In this document: one piece after another, positions 44,783 to 53,829 of the stretch
How positions within the stretch are numbered: the first letter of the stretch is position 1
Layout of the letters: each line of letters starts with the position of its first letter
NCBI GenBank assembly: GCA_963787285.1
Contig: CAWBCM010000008.1
Coordinates: 248,001-312,000, forward strand
Length of the DNA: 64,000 nt
Direction: 5' to 3'
Source: JAHEJN01 sp963787285
GTDB lineage: Bacteria; Actinomycetota; Acidimicrobiia; Acidimicrobiales; JAHEJN01
Notes under the pieces: generated by a model
Databases searched by the model: none
What the model was told of the DNA's origin: nothing
Seen by the model: the letters and a program-made list of their open reading frames with translations, nothing else
Translations under genes and position numbers: made by a program

Positions 44783-44810
44783 CGAAGGGCGAAGGGCGAA
44801 GGGCGAAGGG
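44776..44810. repeat. 7-bp tandem repeat, five copies of CGAAGGG
   Basis: Five exact head-to-tail copies of CGAAGGG, beginning inside the right-hand 55-bp repeat and ending 1 base before the stop codon of the convergent sulfotransferase gene. The unit equals the right edge of the repeat element, suggesting slippage at its end. Confidence 0.8.
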
Positions 44811-44811
44811 G

Positions 44812-45525
44812 CTAGACGGCCCAGGAGCGCAGGCGTTCGTACAAGGGGACGGCCTCGTCGAGCACGGGCTGCAGGGCGTCGGGCAACTCGAGGGTCTGGG
44901 GGCGATAGGGGGCGAAACCGGTGGAACGGTGCACGTTCTGGTACCAGTGGCGGGCCCAGACACCGTCTTCGCGGATGGGACCGGCGGGCCACGAGAGCAT
45001 GGCCGGGTCGAAGGCGAGACCGACGCGACTGCACAGCGCCGTCAAGGCGGCCTCGGGGTCGGTGAGCAACACCTTGCTGTCGAGCACCACCGGCGTCTCT
45101 CCGGTGGCCACGATCGCCTCGGCCATCTCGACCTGCCAGGCCAGCCCGGTGTCGTTCAGGTTGGCATCGGGGAGCTGCACCGCGAGCGAGGGGAGCATCT
45201 CGGCCGGATCTCGTACCAGCAGGATGTTCCGGCACTGCCCGAGGAACTCAGCGTCGAGGAACACCAGGTGGTGTGCCATCTGCTTCAGGAAGAGCACCGG
45301 AGTGGAGCAGGGACCGAGAATCGTCTCGCGCACCACCCGTTCGCCGTCGGTGTCCATGGCCTCCATCACCTCGGCCGCGCCCGGATGGTCGCGTCCGGTG
45401 ACCCGTAGATAGTGCCCGTACAGGGGCTCGTCGACCACGGTGGTGTCGGCCCGCTGCCGGAACGAGTACATGAGCGCGGTCGACACGTTGCGGGGCCCCG
45501 ACCAGCAGTTCAGACGCAGCACCAC
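44812..45525 (-). CDS. Sulfotransferase-family protein
   Basis: 237 aa. The N-terminal CWSGPRNVSTALMYSFRQR is a sulfotransferase-type P-loop for the 5'-phosphosulfate of PAPS; NILLVRDPAEMLPSL contains the 3'-phosphate-binding Arg/Ser region. Such proteins are often encoded next to class IV aminotransferases, as here. Substrate unknown; nucleotide-dependent hydrolase-like functions are possible. GTG 45525 or GTG 45522 start. Last gene of the liv-linked minus-strand run. Confidence 0.82.
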   Translation of the reverse strand: MVLRLNCWSGPRNVSTALMYSFRQRADTTVVDEPLYGHYLRVTGRDHPGAAEVMEAMDTDGERVVRETILGPCSTPVLFLKQMAHHLVFLDAEFLGQCRNILLVRDPAEMLPSLAVQLPDANLNDTGLAWQVEMAEAIVATGETPVVLDSKVLLTDPEAALTALCSRVGLAFDPAMLSWPAGPIREDGVWARHWYQNVHRSTGFAPYRPQTLELPDALQPVLDEAVPLYERLRSWAV

Positions 45526-45532
45526 CGGTGGT

Positions 45533-46447
45533 CTACCCGGTGACGTCGGCCGCGATCGCTGCCTCGTACAGCTCGCGCAACCGGGAGGTCAGAGGCCCGG
45601 GTTCACCCGAGCCGATGGTGCGACCGTCGACGGTGGCAATCGGCGTGAGCCCGCCGAAGGTACCGGTGACGAAGGCCTCGTCGGCGGAGTACACGTCGGT
45701 GAGCGAGAAGGGCTTCTCGTCGGCGTGGATGCCATTGGCGCGGGCCACCTCGAGCACGACATCGCGGGTGATGCCGCGCAGGTTGTAGTGCCCGGTCGAT
45801 GTCCAGATGCCCCCGTTGCGCACCACGAAGAAGTTGGTGGCGTTGCACGTGGCGACCGCGCCGGTGGGGTCGAGCATCAGTGCTTCGTCGGCACCCGCGT
45901 GGGTGGCCTGGATGAGGGCGATCACCTCGTGCAGCTTCGAATGACAGTTGAGCCGCTGATCGAGCATGTCGGGGGCCGGTCGTCGCACCGTGGCGGTGAA
46001 CAGTGAGATGCCCTGAGTGGTGACCGACGGGTCGGCCACCTTGTGCTCGGCGATGATCACCACCGTCGGACCGCCGATCACGTTCGACGGATGCTGTGAC
46101 GGGGTCTTCTTCGTACCGCGGCTCACCATCAGCCGCACGTGAACACCATCGTGCATGTCGTTGGCGTCGACGGTCGCCTGCAGGGCGGCGGTGACGTCGT
46201 CGCGCGACATCCCGAGGTCGAGATCGACTGCCGCCAGCCCCGCGAAGAACCGGTCGAGGTGCCGGTCGAGGAAGGCGAATCGGCCGTGGTGGAGACGAAT
46301 GCCCTCCCAGATTCCGTCCCCGACCAGGAACGCGCTGTCGAAAACCGACACCTTGGCCTCGTCGCGCGGGAACAGCTGACCGTTGATCGAGATGAGCACC
46401 GACGCGTTGCGTTCGTCGGCCAGAGCCTGATGGGTCGACCTAGCCAC
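45533..46447 (-). CDS. Class IV aminotransferase (branched-chain/D-amino acid type)
   Basis: 304 aa. PLP fold type IV: VSVFDSAFLVGDGIWEGIRL, arginine-rich VHVRLMVSRGTKK, PLP lysine in LNCHSKLHEVIAL, ADEALMLDPTGAVATCNATN and GITRDVVLEVA. It transaminates branched-chain amino acids or their D-forms, or acts as an aminodeoxychorismate lyase relative. GTG at 46447 overlaps the livF stop by 8 bases, so it is co-expressed with a branched-chain-type importer, which favours an amino acid substrate. Confidence 0.88.
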   Translation of the reverse strand: MARSTHQALADERNASVLISINGQLFPRDEAKVSVFDSAFLVGDGIWEGIRLHHGRFAFLDRHLDRFFAGLAAVDLDLGMSRDDVTAALQATVDANDMHDGVHVRLMVSRGTKKTPSQHPSNVIGGPTVVIIAEHKVADPSVTTQGISLFTATVRRPAPDMLDQRLNCHSKLHEVIALIQATHAGADEALMLDPTGAVATCNATNFFVVRNGGIWTSTGHYNLRGITRDVVLEVARANGIHADEKPFSLTDVYSADEAFVTGTFGGLTPIATVDGRTIGSGEPGPLTSRLRELYEAAIAADVTG

Positions 46448-47174
46448 CGAGGTAGGACGCCCGGAGCTCGGGATTGCTCATCAGCGCATCGGCGGTGTCG
46501 TCGAGCACCACCCGCCCGGTCTGGAGCACCCAGCCGCGGTCGGCGATGCTGAGTGCCATGTTCGCGTTCTGCTCGACCATGAAGATGGCGACCCCGCTGG
46601 CGTGGATCTCCTCGATGAGCTGGAAGTTGGTCTGCACCAACGCCGGAGCCAGACCCATCGACGGCTCGTCCATGAGCAGCACGCGAGGCTGAGCCATGAG
46701 GGCGCGGCCCATGGCCACCATCTGCTGCTCGCCACCCGACAACGTGCCGGCCCGCTGGCTCAGCCGCTCCTTCACCCGCGGGAACATGCCGTAGATGCGC
46801 TCGAGATCGTTGGCGATGCCGTCCTTGTCGGTGCGCAGGTAGGCGCCCAGCTCGAGGTTCTCCTTCACCGTCAGCCGCTTGAACAGACGGCGGTTCTCCG
46901 GCACCATCGTGATGCCTCGCTCGACCCGGTAGCTGGTGGGCTTGTCGTTCACGACCTCGCCGTCGAGCACGACTTCGCCGGTGGTGGGCTTGACCATGCC
47001 GAGCAGGGTCTTGAGCGTGGTGCTCTTGCCCGAGGCGTTACCGCCGAGCAGGCACACCAGTTCGCCGGGGTAGATGGCCAGCTCGACGTCCTTGAGAATG
47101 TGCACCGCGCCGTAGTGGGTGTTGATGCCGCGGAACTCGAGGATCGGCGTGCGGCCGTCGGTTCCGGCGCTCAT
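46440..47174 (-). CDS. livF: Branched-chain amino acid-type ABC transporter ATP-binding protein LivF
   Basis: 244 aa. Walker A GGNASGKSTT, with unusual Asn in place of the common Pro-Asn-Gly pattern, signature LSGGEQQMVAMGRALM, Walker B VLLMDEPSMGLAP and switch VEQNANMAL. ATP hydrolysis drives import by the LivHM permease. ATG 47174 overlaps the livG stop. Confidence 0.94.
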   Translation of the reverse strand: MSAGTDGRTPILEFRGINTHYGAVHILKDVELAIYPGELVCLLGGNASGKSTTLKTLLGMVKPTTGEVVLDGEVVNDKPTSYRVERGITMVPENRRLFKRLTVKENLELGAYLRTDKDGIANDLERIYGMFPRVKERLSQRAGTLSGGEQQMVAMGRALMAQPRVLLMDEPSMGLAPALVQTNFQLIEEIHASGVAIFMVEQNANMALSIADRGWVLQTGRVVLDDTADALMSNPELRASYLGG

Positions 47175-47956
47175 GCCGTCTCCGCCGGTCGCCCGAGGTA
47201 GGCCTCGATCACGTGGGGGTTCGACGACACCTCGTCGAAGCTCCCCTGGGCAATGGTCTCGCCGTGGTCGAGCACCACCACACGGTCCGAGACGTCGCGC
47301 ACGACGTTCATGTCGTGTTCGATGATCACGATGGTGAATCCCCATTCGCTGCGGAGGCGGCCGATGAGCGCGGTGAGCTCGGCCGTCTCCATCGGGTTCA
47401 TGCCCGCTACCGGCTCGTCGAGCAGCAGGAGACGGGGCTGGGTGGCCATGGCCCTGGCGATCTCGAGCCGGCGACGGTTGGCGTAGCTCAGAACCATGGC
47501 CGGCTGATCGAGCCGGTAGCCGATCAGCCGGGTGCCGAAGAATCCGAGGATCTCCTCGCCACGCGCCCGGATCTCGGCTTCCTCGGCGCGGAACGCCTTG
47601 GTGTTGAACAGCGCCCCGACCGGCGTCTGCTTGGTGCGGCAGTGCTGGGCGACCATCACGTTCTCGAGCACGGTCATCTGGGCGAAGAGCCGCACGTTCT
47701 GGAACGTGCGGGCGATCCCGAGGGCGGTGACCTGGTTCGGGTCGAGGCCGACGATCGACTGCCCTTCGAACAGGATGTCGCCGTCGGTCGGCGGCACCAG
47801 CCCGGTGATGGCGTTGAAGAAGGTGGTCTTGCCGGCGCCGTTGGGTCCGATGACCGAGACGATCTCGCCCTCCTCCACGTGGAAGTCGAGGTCGTCCATG
47901 GCTGCGAGGCCACCGAAGACGACGCTGAGATTGCGGATCTCGAGCATGGAGCTCAT
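47171..47956 (-). CDS. livG: Branched-chain amino acid-type ABC transporter ATP-binding protein LivG
   Basis: 261 aa. Walker A GPNGAGKTTFFNAITG, Q-loop region GIARTFQNVRLF, signature LSYANRRRLEIARAM, Walker B LLLDEPVAGMNP, switch IIEHDMNVV and the LivG-specific C-terminal NPHVIEAYLG. ATG 47956 overlaps the livM stop (ATGA). Confidence 0.95.
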   Translation of the reverse strand: MSSMLEIRNLSVVFGGLAAMDDLDFHVEEGEIVSVIGPNGAGKTTFFNAITGLVPPTDGDILFEGQSIVGLDPNQVTALGIARTFQNVRLFAQMTVLENVMVAQHCRTKQTPVGALFNTKAFRAEEAEIRARGEEILGFFGTRLIGYRLDQPAMVLSYANRRRLEIARAMATQPRLLLLDEPVAGMNPMETAELTALIGRLRSEWGFTIVIIEHDMNVVRDVSDRVVVLDHGETIAQGSFDEVSSNPHVIEAYLGRPAETA

Positions 47957-49833
47957 GCCGGTGCCTCCCAGTCCGGCCACTCGGGTTCGGGTGGCGCGGC
48001 CGCCTCGATCGCCTGCGCCTTGAGCCAGGCATCCTGGCTGAGCTCTTCGTGATGGAGCTCACGACTGCGGCGCACGTTGGGCACCAGACCCTCGGGTCGT
48101 TTGAGCATCATCCACACGAGCAGGGCACCGTAGATGAGCAGCTTGTACTCGGACAGCTCCTGCAACAGGCCGGGCTGGCTGGGGCCGCCGAGGATCCCGA
48201 TGAGCACGGCGGCGCCCACCGCCACACCGGCGATGCGACCCATCCCGCCGACGATCACGATGACCAGGATGATCACCGAGACGAGGATCTCGAAGCTGTT
48301 GGGGAAGATCGAGCCGACCTTGGCGGCGAAGATCGCTCCGCTGAAGGAGGCGAGGATGGCGCCGGTGACGAAGGCGGCGAGCTTGGCGTTGACGGTGTTG
48401 ATGCCCATCGCCTCGGCCACCTTCTCGTCCTCGCGAATGGCCATCCAGGCTCGTCCGAGCCGCGACCGCTCGAGCCGCCATGACACGTAGATGGCAACGG
48501 CGCAGAACGCCATCACGAGGTAGAAGACCGACTGCGGGTCGGTGCCTTTCACCGTGGCCAGTCCGACGATCTGGACACCGGGGATGTTCGTGATGCCCTG
48601 GGCGCCGCCGAACCGCGGCGAGAGCCAGTCGCTCAGGAACAGGAGCCGGATGATCTCGCCGAAGCCGAGGGTGACGATGGCGAGGTAGTCGCCGCGCATG
48701 CGGATCACGGGTGCGCCGATGAGGAGGCCCACGATGGCGGCGATGGGGATCACCACGAGCAGGGCCACGAACCACGGCAGCTCGGGATGCAGCCACGGCG
48801 CGTTGGGAGAGGTGAGCACGGCCGTCGTGTAGCCGCCGACGGCAAAGAAGGCCACGTAGCCGAGATCGAGAATGCCGGCGAGTCCGACCACGATGTTGAG
48901 CCCGAGGGCCAGCAACAGGAAGAGGCCGACGTTGGCCAGCAGCTCGTTCATGATGCCGCCGAGGACCTGCGGCACGAGGAGCAAGACGATGACACCGGCG
49001 GCGCCGAGGGCGAGCTCGCGGTTCGATCGATCCCGGAGGGCCCCGCCGACGGGCGTGAGCGAGCTCCCTGCCGCGAGGTTCGAGGCCGCCTCGACTCGTG
49101 CCGTGGCCGCGCTGCGACGACTGGCGTCGAGGAATCGGGCGATCAACAGGCCTGCGACGGTCAGCACCGACACGATCACGGCGCCGGTGACGGTGAGGCC
49201 GCCCTGCTTGGCGTAGATCGCGTCGCTGATGAACTCGAGCTTCAGACCCTGCAGCAGGTCGGTGGCGGCCGTCTCGAGAAACGACATACCCACCACGGCC
49301 AGCACCACCGATTGGACGAGCAGGCGAAGGGTGCTGGCGAGCAGGTGCAGCCCCGCGCCACCGGCTCCGCACAGCGCCCCGATGACCACCCAGATCACGA
49401 TGCCGAAGGCGATGCTGTTGCTGAAGGTGATGAAGTCGACGAGCTGGGGGCTCCAGTTGATGAGGGGATCGCGGAGGTTGAAGCTGTCGACGAGGAGGGC
49501 GAGCACCCCGACCCCGAGGCCACCTATGCCCCCGACGATGGCTCCTTCGAGCAGATCCCCCACACCGCGACGACGTGCCGTCATGCCCTCGAGCACGACG
49601 AAGCTGGTCACCGAGTAGCCGAACACCACCGGGATCCACACGAGAGAGGAGTAGCCACGGCTGAGGATCGGGTCGATCAACGGTCGGGGGTCGAGCTTCA
49701 CCGGCATCCCGATGAGACAGACGAAGACCATGGCCCCGGCACTGACCGCTCCGTAGGAGACGAGCCGCCGCCAGTCGGGCGACCATTGCGGTTCCGAGCT
49801 CGAAGCGGTGACGGGTGTCGAGGTGGCGGTCAT
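47953..49833 (-). CDS. livM: Branched-chain amino acid-type ABC transporter permease LivM with long N-terminal membrane extension
   Basis: 626 aa, roughly 200-280 longer than usual LivM. The canonical permease occupies residues ~290-600: LGLNIVVGLAGILDLGYVAF, RMRGDYLAIVTLGFGEIIRL, RLGRAWMAIREDEKVAEAMG and VIVGGMGRIAGVAVGAAVL. Residues ~25-285 add about six hydrophobic helices (VSAGAMVFVCLIGMPV, LLEGAIVGGIGGLGVGVLAL, IAFGIVIWVVIGALCGAGGA) of unrecognised type. A charged cytosolic tail ends the protein. ATG 49833 overlaps the livH stop. Confidence 0.9.
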   Translation of the reverse strand: MTATSTPVTASSSEPQWSPDWRRLVSYGAVSAGAMVFVCLIGMPVKLDPRPLIDPILSRGYSSLVWIPVVFGYSVTSFVVLEGMTARRRGVGDLLEGAIVGGIGGLGVGVLALLVDSFNLRDPLINWSPQLVDFITFSNSIAFGIVIWVVIGALCGAGGAGLHLLASTLRLLVQSVVLAVVGMSFLETAATDLLQGLKLEFISDAIYAKQGGLTVTGAVIVSVLTVAGLLIARFLDASRRSAATARVEAASNLAAGSSLTPVGGALRDRSNRELALGAAGVIVLLLVPQVLGGIMNELLANVGLFLLLALGLNIVVGLAGILDLGYVAFFAVGGYTTAVLTSPNAPWLHPELPWFVALLVVIPIAAIVGLLIGAPVIRMRGDYLAIVTLGFGEIIRLLFLSDWLSPRFGGAQGITNIPGVQIVGLATVKGTDPQSVFYLVMAFCAVAIYVSWRLERSRLGRAWMAIREDEKVAEAMGINTVNAKLAAFVTGAILASFSGAIFAAKVGSIFPNSFEILVSVIILVIVIVGGMGRIAGVAVGAAVLIGILGGPSQPGLLQELSEYKLLIYGALLVWMMLKRPEGLVPNVRRSRELHHEELSQDAWLKAQAIEAAAPPEPEWPDWEAPA

Positions 49834-50966
49834 GCCCGATCCTCCGCCGAGAGACGCTCGCCGAACAGACCCGACGGCTTGAACAACAACACCGCGATCA
49901 ACAACACGAACGCCACGGCGTCCTTCAGCTGTGACACCCCGGGTATGCCGAGCGGTTCGAGCAACACGAGCGGCCCGAGCGACTCGGCGGCACCGAGCGA
50001 CACGCCACCGGCCATGGCCCCGCCGAGGTTGCCGACCCCGCCGAGCACCGCGGCGGTGAACGCCTTGATGCCGGGCAGGAAGCCGGTGGTGGCAACGACC
50101 GAACGGAACAGCAGGCCCCACAGGATGCCGGCCACGCCGGCCATGGCTCCACCGACGGCGAAGGTACGGACGATGGTCTTGTCGACATCGATGCCCATGA
50201 GGGCGGCGATCTCCTTGTCCTCGGCAACGGCCCGCATGGCCTTGCCGGTCTTGGTTCGCTCGACGTAGAACCAGAGACCGACCATCGAGATCGACGCCAC
50301 CACGAAGATGAGGATCTTGGTGCCTTCGACCTCGAACCCGGGAATCCAGAAGACCTCGCGGCGGGCGCTCAGCCACTCGGGAAGCTGGGGATAGCGCTTG
50401 GCCGCCGGACCGAACAGCCCGATGGCGACGTTCTGGAGGAAGAACGACACACCGATCGACGTGATGAGCGGAATGAGTCGGGGCGAACCCCGAAGCGGAC
50501 GGTAGGCCACCCGTTCCATGACGATGGCGGTGAGCGTCGACACCGTGACCGACACCATGACCGTGAAGAGCAGGGCGGGGATGAAGAAGTCCTCCCACAG
50601 TCCCGCCTCGAACAGCTTCTTGGAGGTGATCCAGCCCGACATCACCGAGAGCATGAACACCTCGCCATGGGCGAAGTTGATGAAGCCGAGCACGCCGTAG
50701 ACCATCGAGTACCCGAGCGCGATCAGGCCGTACATCACGCCGATGTTGAGGCCGCTGATCACCAGCTCGCGGAAGGCCGAGCCAGTGAGACGGTTGGCGC
50801 CGGGGTTCGCCCACTCGGCGAAGGCGTTGGTGGGGCTGATCTGTTGGGCGACGAACGCTGCGAGGCCGATCACCACGAAAGTGATCAGGGCGACCCGGAT
50901 GAGGGTGAGGAACCGATCGACGTTGGTGCGCTGGGTCGTGTTCCTTGCTCGGGTGGCGGTGGTCAA
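49830..50966 (-). CDS. livH: Branched-chain amino acid-type ABC transporter permease LivH
   Basis: 378 aa inner-membrane permease. LivH features: MYGLIALGYSMVYGVLGFIN, FAHGEVFMLSVM, MERVAYRPLRGSPRLIPLIT, KAMRAVAEDKEIAALMG and KAFTAAVLGGVGNLGGAMAG. TTG at 50966 is chosen, with GAGGGA upstream; first gene of livHMGF. A hairpin terminator separates it from livK upstream. Confidence 0.92.
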   Translation of the reverse strand: MTTATRARNTTQRTNVDRFLTLIRVALITFVVIGLAAFVAQQISPTNAFAEWANPGANRLTGSAFRELVISGLNIGVMYGLIALGYSMVYGVLGFINFAHGEVFMLSVMSGWITSKKLFEAGLWEDFFIPALLFTVMVSVTVSTLTAIVMERVAYRPLRGSPRLIPLITSIGVSFFLQNVAIGLFGPAAKRYPQLPEWLSARREVFWIPGFEVEGTKILIFVVASISMVGLWFYVERTKTGKAMRAVAEDKEIAALMGIDVDKTIVRTFAVGGAMAGVAGILWGLLFRSVVATTGFLPGIKAFTAAVLGGVGNLGGAMAGGVSLGAAESLGPLVLLEPLGIPGVSQLKDAVAFVLLIAVLLFKPSGLFGERLSAEDRA

Positions 50967-51052
50967 CGGCAGGTCCCTCGGATCGGATCACGGTGGCGGG
51001 TCACGTGGCGGCCAAAGATAGTCGCTCGACCGTCGCCAGGCCGAAAACGACG

Positions 51053-51089
51053 TCGACCCCCGATCACCCTGATGGTGACCGGGGGTCGA
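51053..51089 (-). terminator. Strong hairpin between livK and livH
   Basis: A 16-bp stem (TCGACCCCCGATCACC paired with GGTGACCGGGGGTCGA, one G-T type mismatch) with loop CTGAT, 22 bases past the livK stop; on the minus strand it is followed by a short TTTT. It likely terminates or attenuates transcription so the binding protein is made in excess over the permease, as in many ABC operons. Confidence 0.72.
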
Positions 51090-51110
51090 TGTGCGTTCCT
51101 TACCGAAGGA

Positions 51111-52481
51111 TCACGCCGGAGCGAACTCGAAGACCACGTTGGCCTTCGAGGCCTCGATGTCGGCCGACGACAGGTGCTCGATCACGGTGATCTTCTGCGA
51201 ACCACAGTCGCCGAAGTCGTCACAGCTGATGGAGCCGATGATGCCGCTGAATCCGGCGACCGTCGAGAAGTACTCGCGGATGCCGGCCCGGTCGATGACG
51301 AGGTTGTCGCCGTCGAGGTACGAGGCGGCGTCGATGGCCTCGAGCAACAACGTGGTGGCGTCGTAGCTGTGACCCCAGAACGGAGCCGACGGCGGCTCGC
51401 CGTACTCGGCTTCGTAGGCGGCGAGGATGTCGGCGGCGGTCTTGCCGGTGGCCTGCGTTGACGTTCTCACCGAAACGGGTGTCGGGGCCCGAGAAGTACA
51501 TGCCCTCGGACTCGGGCAACTCGAGGAAGCCGTCGACCAGGAGGCCGTCGGCCGCCAGCAGCACGGTGTCTTCGAGACCCGGGACCGTCGGCGCCTGATC
51601 GGCGATGAAGTCACCGGCCGGCTGGAAGATCGGGAAGAAGAGCGCCTCGGGGGCGGCCGCAGCCACCTCGGTGAGCACGGGCACCATGTCGGTGTCGTCC
51701 TTGCCGACTCCGGTGAAGCCGGTCACCTCGCCACCGAGGCCGGTGAAGGCGTCGGCGAAGGCCTGGGCCAGGCCCTGGGTGTAGGGGTCGCCGTCGTGGA
51801 TGGCCGCCGCAGTCGTGAGACCGAGATCGGTGAACACGAAGTTGGCCATGGCCGCACCCTGGAACAGGTCGTTGTGGGCGGTGCGGTAGTAGCCCACGTT
51901 GTAGTTCTCACCGGCGGTGCCGGCGAGGTCGGAGGTGAGCGCCGGCGAGGTGTTCGACGGCGAGATCGAGCACGCCGCCCGACTCGGCGATCAACGGAGC
52001 CGCTGCGGTGGCGGCACCCGAGCACGAGGTGCCGATGACACCCACGACCTGCTCGTCGGCCACGATGGTCTGAGCCGCAGCCTGACCACCTTCGGCCGAG
52101 CACAGATCGTCGAGGCCGGTGCCGACGCTGACGTCGAAGCCCTTGATCTGGCCGTAGTCGGCCACGGCAAGGCCGGTGGCCCGCTCGTTGGGCAGACCGA
52201 GGAACGCCACGTCGCCGGTGATGGCTTCGAGCGAACGGATCTGAACGGCCTCGCCGGCAGAAACGGTGACCTCACCGAGGCTGCCGTCGCCGAGGTAGTC
52301 GCCTGCAGCCGGCTTCCTCTTCAGCGGCCGGTTCTTCCGCGGCCGGCTCGTCGGTGGTCTCCGACGGCTCGTCGGTGGTGGCGGTTTCGTCACTGTCGCC
52401 GTCGCTGCCGCATGCTGCGGCAATCAGTGCAAACGACATCAAGACGCCGAGTAGCACCAGAATCTTCTTGGAAAGCTTCAC
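51111..52481 (-). CDS. livK: Branched-chain amino acid-type ABC transporter substrate-binding lipoprotein LivK (three frameshifts)
   Basis: About 455 aa after correction. Lipoprotein signal MKLSKKILVLLGVLMSFAL ending IAAAC, then an acidic Glu/Pro linker and a type 1 periplasmic-binding fold: ITGDVAFLGLPNERATGLAV, QTIVADEQVVGVIGTSCSG, a corrected VLISPSNTSPALTSDL, YYRTAHNDLFQGAAMANFVF and PFWGHSYDATTLLLEAIDAA. Extra bases near 52310, 51967 and 51452 split it into four pieces; removing them gives one continuous protein. Ligand unknown; the neighbourhood suggests an amino-acid-like or hydantoin-derived compound. Confidence 0.83.
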
Positions 52482-52533
52482 AGTCGCTTCCCCTCCTGTG
52501 ATAGGTGGACTGCATTGGTAGCCGAAGACAATA

Positions 52534-53829
52534 TCAGCCGAATACGTTCATTGACGTTGCGGCCGGGTTTCGGAGCCGTGAAAACGTACCCATGTCGATG
52601 GAGAATCTCGTGAAAGGGCCCGTCACCTGCACCGGGTCGTGGTCGTGGTCTCGTCCGGCCTCCACGGCGCCGATCAGCTCGGCCATGCAGTATCCGGCGA
52701 TCGGGGCGTTCTTGAACTGGTTCCCGCTCGAACCGCAGGCAAGGTAGAAGCCGTCGAGGCTGCTGCGGTCATAGATCGGCAACCAGTCGTCGGAGGCGTC
52801 GTACATCGCGGCCACGCCCCGTTTGGCGCGGGGAATGGGCAGTCCGTCGAGCCGGCGGGCGGCCCGCAGCACCTGACGTTGGAACTCGTCCTCGTCGAGG
52901 GACGGCTCGTAGGTGTCGGGATCGTCGATCCACACGAGCTCGTCGCACTCGGGTTCGGCGCTGCCCACCAGCAGGTTTCCCCCGCGTTCGGGGCGGAAGT
53001 ACACGCCGACGTCCTCGTCGCCGATCATCACCCCGTTGCCCTCGAGGTCGAGATCGCCCTGGGGCACGATGTACACCTCGCGGTGCAGGGCTCGGGTGTG
53101 CACCTTCATGTCGTCGAGCACCCCGGCCATCTCGTTGATCTTCGAAGCGTGCGGGCCGGCCACGTTCACCACGATTTCGGCGTCGATGCTGCCCCCGTCG
53201 TCGAGCTCGACTCCGGTGATCCGACCACCCGATGAGGTGATGGCGACGACGCGCGTGTTGAAGCGGAAGGATGCGCCGTTGGCGACCGCCGCCTCGTGGA
53301 GGTTCTGGGCGGCCAGCATCGGATCGGTGATGTAGCCGCTCTCGGGCATCACGAAACCGCCATCGAGCGTTCTGGTCGGGTCGGCGAAGAACGCCGCGTT
53401 GTCGAGGGGTACCGGCGGGCCGAAGGAGTCGGTGGCGAGATATGGGTATCGGTCGGTGAGCTCGGCGGCGGTGAGGTCGTCGTAGGCAATGCCCAACGCG
53501 TCGAAGTGGGGCAGCACTCGCTCGTACTGGGCGTTGGGCAGCTTCCACATGATCATCGGGTACTGGATGAACTCCGCCAACTGATCGGGGTGGGCCGGCG
53601 AGAGCACATCGGCCCAGTTGCGCCACCAGTGGAGGCCCTCGTACGACATGGCGACGCCGGCTCGCGTCGAGTAGCTGAATCGGACGATGGCGCTCGACGC
53701 GCTGGTGGAGCCGTACCCCGCGGCGGGGAGCGCGTCGACGACGGTGACGGCGAAGGGCTTCTTCGCCAGTTCGTTGGCGACGGCGCAGCCGATCACGCCG
53801 GCACCGATCACGACTGCATGCTGGGTCAT
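52534..53829 (-). CDS. FAD-dependent amine oxidase, sarcosine oxidase/DAO family (A)
   Basis: 431 aa. N-terminal FAD motif VVIGAGVIGCAVANELAKK, substrate-side GSTSASSAIVRFSYSTRAG, GITGVEL-type strand with VVNVAGPHASKINEMAG, and the C-terminal LACGSSGNQFKNAPIAGYCM. It belongs with sarcosine oxidase beta/glycine oxidase-like proteins that oxidise secondary or primary amines to imines. ATG 53829 overlaps the stop of the second oxidase (TGATG). The adjacent HyuA/HyuB genes suggest an N-methylglycine-type substrate, which is inference. Confidence 0.88.
   Translation of the reverse strand: MTQHAVVIGAGVIGCAVANELAKKPFAVTVVDALPAAGYGSTSASSAIVRFSYSTRAGVAMSYEGLHWWRNWADVLSPAHPDQLAEFIQYPMIMWKLPNAQYERVLPHFDALGIAYDDLTAAELTDRYPYLATDSFGPPVPLDNAAFFADPTRTLDGGFVMPESGYITDPMLAAQNLHEAAVANGASFRFNTRVVAITSSGGRITGVELDDGGSIDAEIVVNVAGPHASKINEMAGVLDDMKVHTRALHREVYIVPQGDLDLEGNGVMIGDEDVGVYFRPERGGNLLVGSAEPECDELVWIDDPDTYEPSLDEDEFQRQVLRAARRLDGLPIPRAKRGVAAMYDASDDWLPIYDRSSLDGFYLACGSSGNQFKNAPIAGYCMAELIGAVEAGRDHDHDPVQVTGPFTRFSIDMGTFSRLRNPAATSMNVFG

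Noticed and set aside
44635..44810. Possible CRISPR array
   Set aside because: Two exact 55-bp copies with a diverged middle unit and no unique spacers of regular length; no cas genes in the window.
44584..44963. Open frames through the repeat array encoding repeated peptides such as NWFPKAQLWAIANRFR
   Set aside because: The peptide repeats only mirror the DNA repeat; the frames run off coding genes and have no start context.
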